Below are positions 61,759-64,000 of a DNA stretch of 64,000 nt, piece after piece. The position numbers and the translations under genes were made by a program. The stretch spans positions 1 through 64,000 of the forward strand of contig JAZSDU010000048.1 in the NCBI GenBank assembly GCA_045531335.1, written 5' to 3'. The notes under the pieces are model-generated. The model saw only the letters and a list, made by a program, of their open reading frames with translations. It was not told the DNA's origin and ran no database searches. Within the stretch, counting starts at the first letter, position 1. Each line of letters begins with the position of its first letter. Origin of the DNA: CAG-452 sp045531335 (lineage in GTDB: Bacteria > Bacillota > Clostridia > TANB77 > CAG-508).

Positions 61759-62262
61759 CTATAATTTCATTTGATATATATCTCTTAAATGTCCATTTGC
61801 TACAGTTGTTGTTTTTACATATTCTAATCCTAATCTTTGTAATGCTTTATTACTTCCTATATTATCAGGATGTGCCATTGATATAATATAATCAAATCCT
61901 AATTCTCTTGCTAATTCTGTTTGCATTTCTATCAATTTTCTCATTATTCCCATTCCTCTATATTCTGGAAGAACAAGATTACCCCCTAATTCGCACACCT
62001 TATAATCATTTAATCCTAATACATCTATAAATTCTTGAAGCATTTCTCTTTTTACGTATAGTTGAGCCATACCTACAAGTTTATCACCATCATATGCTCC
62101 ATGTAAAGGCGCATAATTTTTATCAAAAATTTGCTCAAGCTCCCATTCTTCATAAGGAATAAAGAACTCTGGTCTTTCTAAATTCCCAAGTACAATATTT
62201 ATTAACTCTCTTAATTGTTTTTCATCTTTCTTTTCAATTTCTTTATAAACTAATTCACTCAT
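61759..62262 (-). CDS. GNAT-family acetyltransferase
   Basis: A 167-residue protein with the acetyl-CoA site NLVLPEYRGMGIMRKLIEMQ at about 95-114, then SNKALQRLGLEYVKT. It resembles small N-acetyltransferases acting on amino acids or antibiotics; the substrate is unknown. It overlaps neither neighbour but lies only one base from the upstream gene. Confidence 0.82.
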   Translation of the reverse strand: MSELVYKEIEKKDEKQLRELINIVLGNLERPEFFIPYEEWELEQIFDKNYAPLHGAYDGDKLVGMAQLYVKREMLQEFIDVLGLNDYKVCELGGNLVLPEYRGMGIMRKLIEMQTELARELGFDYIISMAHPDNIGSNKALQRLGLEYVKTTTVANGHLRDIYQMKL

Positions 62263-62263
62263 T

Positions 62264-63073
62264 TTATATACCTCTTTCCTTTTCTCTTTTTATAATCTTA
62301 CTTAATGCTTCTTTTGTAAAATACGGCTCATCATACACTCTGCTTTTCTTAAAAACACTATATACATTTATCAATTCAAAAGGTGACTCGTTACTACTTT
62401 CTGTTCTAGTGCCTCCATAGCATTCTCCTAATTTAATTGAGTCTCCTTGCCCTATTTTTATGTTGATGTCTGAAATCGTATCATAAATAGGAAAATTTTC
62501 TTCTAGTTTTATATTATCTTCACCTTCTATTTGATCAAATCGTCTTGTTTCTCCTTGCATAGTGCCGCCAAAATATTTCGAACCTTTAAAATCTCTTATC
62601 CCATCAAAAGAATCTTTATATTTAACTTCATATAAACATTGATATTTAGCGTCTTTCATTCTTGCCCTAAAAATTTGTAGAATTCCCTTTAATTCATCTA
62701 TTGTAAATTTTCGTTGATATGAAATTATTTCACCAAAAAATGCATACCAAAAATCATTAAAACTATAAAATTTCATCTGATTTTTATCTAAACCTTTTGG
62801 ATATATATATCCTCCAAACCCTGCTCTTCCTCCTGGCATCCCATGCAATCTATATTCTATAAAATCTTCGCTATCTTCAATATTTGTAGCTTTTATCCTT
62901 GCTGTAGAATGTTCGTATAAATTAGGAGCGTTCTCTTCTTCTCTTAAATAAATAAAAGGTTCTCTACTAGATTTATTATTTATATTCTCCTTTACCCTTA
63001 CTTCAATTTCTGAACTAGTATATGTTTTTTCTTTTTTAGTTGAATCTCTAAGTTCTTTTATAAAATTATTCAT
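62264..63073 (-). CDS. Unknown protein, paralogue of the next gene
   Basis: A 269-residue soluble protein. It shares with the gene at 63133 a conserved central region: ARIKATNIED, MKFYSFNDFWYAFFGE, KFTIDELKG, then AKYQCLYEVKYKDS and FKGSKYFGG. The ATG at 63073 follows AAGGAAA. I do not recognise the family. The two genes arose by tandem duplication and have since diverged at both ends. Confidence 0.65.
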   Translation of the reverse strand: MNNFIKELRDSTKKEKTYTSSEIEVRVKENINNKSSREPFIYLREEENAPNLYEHSTARIKATNIEDSEDFIEYRLHGMPGGRAGFGGYIYPKGLDKNQMKFYSFNDFWYAFFGEIISYQRKFTIDELKGILQIFRARMKDAKYQCLYEVKYKDSFDGIRDFKGSKYFGGTMQGETRRFDQIEGEDNIKLEENFPIYDTISDINIKIGQGDSIKLGECYGGTRTESSNESPFELINVYSVFKKSRVYDEPYFTKEALSKIIKREKERGI

Positions 63074-63132
63074 AATCAATTTCCTTTCTATACTCTTAAC
63101 ACTTCTAGTTCTTTAGTACTTCTTTGTTGTTC

Positions 63133-64000
63133 CTATTTTATCAAATCTTTTAATTCAACAATTTTACTTAATGCATCTTTAGTGAAATAAATTGCGTCAT
63201 ACTCATTGTTTTTTCTCCCTACAGGTACTGTGTATAAATTTATTAATTCAAAAGGTGTCTCTTTATAACTTTTAAAAAGTCCTCTGTGATACATTGCAAT
63301 ATCTGTTTGCTCATTTTCTCCGTCAACAATGTTTAATCTTGTAACTCTTCCAATTGATCCACCCAAATTCAAAAATTCATCTATTTCTGATTTTATTTTT
63401 TCTTTTGAATATTCTTTTTCAATTCTTCTTAGATTTTCCTCTATTTCTTGTGATAATAATTCATATATCAATTCTTTTGGAGCATCATCTCTGCAACAAC
63501 TATAAGTTTCTTGTAATTTAATGTTACTATCGCAATTTATTTGTTCAAATATTCTATTTCCATCTTCATTACTATCATAATATCCACCAAAGTATTTTGA
63601 ACCTTTAAATTTTCTTTCACCTGTATACGAATCTTTATATTTTAATTCATATAAACATTGATATTTTGCCATTTCCATTTTTGCTTTAAAAATCTTTTGA
63701 AATCCTTTCAATTCATCTGTTGTGAATTTTCTTCCATTTGATATTTCCTCGCCAAAAGTTTTATACCAAAGGTCTTTAAAATTATAAAAACGCACTTTAC
63801 TTTTGTCTGATTTTTCTGGATTTAAATAATCTAAAAATTTTGTTCTTCCTGTTGGTAAAGCTATTATTTTATATTCTACAATATCTTTATCATCCTCTAT
63901 GTTTGTTGCTCTTACCATAAACGTAGGATATTTATATAAACTAGCAATTTCCATTATCTCTCTTTTATAAATAAAAATTTCTTTATCAAATTCATTTTCC
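63133..64000 (-). CDS. Unknown protein, paralogue, partial and apparently frameshifted near its start
   Basis: Paralogue of the preceding gene (VRATNIED, VRFYNFKDLWYKTFGE, AKYQCLYELKYKDS, FKGSKYFGG). It has a longer C-terminal insert, containing EENLRRIEKEYSKEKIKSE. The intact frame starts at an ATG at 63954. However, upstream sequence in another frame encodes EIFIYKRDNGN, matching the paralogue's PFIYLREEEN. The two frames join with one extra base around the GGAAAT at about 63948. This +1 shift is at an A run and has no CGG. The gene continues beyond the right edge. Confidence 0.6.
   Translation of the reverse strand, partial: ENEFDKEIFIYKREIMEIASLYKYPTFMVRATNIEDDKDIVEYKIIALPTGRTKFLDYLNPEKSDKSKVRFYNFKDLWYKTFGEEISNGRKFTTDELKGFQKIFKAKMEMAKYQCLYELKYKDSYTGERKFKGSKYFGGYYDSNEDGNRIFEQINCDSNIKLQETYSCCRDDAPKELIYELLSQEIEENLRRIEKEYSKEKIKSEIDEFLNLGGSIGRVTRLNIVDGENEQTDIAMYHRGLFKSYKETPFELINLYTVPVGRKNNEYDAIYFTKDALSKIVELKDLIK

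Overview
The window comes from a very AT-rich, spore-forming Firmicute, most likely a gut Clostridia lineage. The evidence is the complete spoIIIA operon, the cotJ spore-coat operon, strong AGGAGG ribosome sites and a typical low-GC core gene set. I cannot name the genus. Nearly all core genes lie on the minus strand. I see no tRNA, rRNA or CRISPR array.

Layout. 0-1.2 kb: start of an aconitase-like gene, a truncated peroxiredoxin and one unknown gene. 1.2-22 kb: PrsA-like foldase, DNA polymerase IV, HicAB, a GltD-type oxidoreductase, nadD, tmk-like kinase, metG, a prepilin-like protein, glmM, upp, argS, pfkA, cysE, then spoIIIAA-AH. 22-23.4 kb: a DUF120 (CTP-dependent riboflavin kinase type) gene, a membrane protein and the 3' half of cotJC. 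23.4-34.6 kb: an 11.1-kb mobile element inserted inside cotJC. It carries RepL, MobV, a metallo-hydrolase, a Gabija-like OLD nuclease/helicase pair, a large serine recombinase and a toxin-antitoxin pair. 34.6-46 kb: 5' half of cotJC, cotJB, cotJA, pyk, a sortase with its IPQTG substrate, glycogen phosphorylase, a pantothenate kinase, a DUF4258/zinc-finger pair, galK, rdgB and a pyridoxal kinase. 46-52.4 kb: a DNA-alkylation-repair protein and four tandem MFS transporters. 52.5-64 kb: an Ord-like dehydrogenase with thioredoxin and thioredoxin reductase, a type I toxin candidate, two ABC exporters behind a tiny ORF, acetyltransferases and two paralogous unknowns.

The most striking signal is translational. 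Six core genes (spoIIIAA, spoIIIAE, rdgB, one ABC exporter, two MFS transporters) are each broken by what look like +1 frameshifts, seven sites in all. At every site the zero frame meets a CGG codon, and the protein resumes in the +1 frame as if CGGN were read as one glycine (GGN), usually at a conserved glycine such as the P-loop of SpoIIIAA. In the core genes I found no in-frame CGG codon outside these seven. CGG appears as an ordinary in-frame codon only in three unknown genes with an accessory look. Either CGG is unassigned or recoded here and drives +1 frameshifting, or there is an artefact that happens to respect the codon frame. I consider the first more likely, but the sequence alone does not prove it.

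The second major signal is the cotJC interruption. The two gene halves share an ACCTAC-N-CCATG core, and joining them at that core restores one in-frame 199-codon gene. This resembles the skin-type elements that are excised from sporulation genes in the mother cell. Two families of short palindromic repeats, with GGGACTGTCCC or TAGGGG/CCCCTA signatures, punctuate the intergenic regions. One copy has become part of the nadD coding sequence, and one overlaps the spoIIIAD stop codon.
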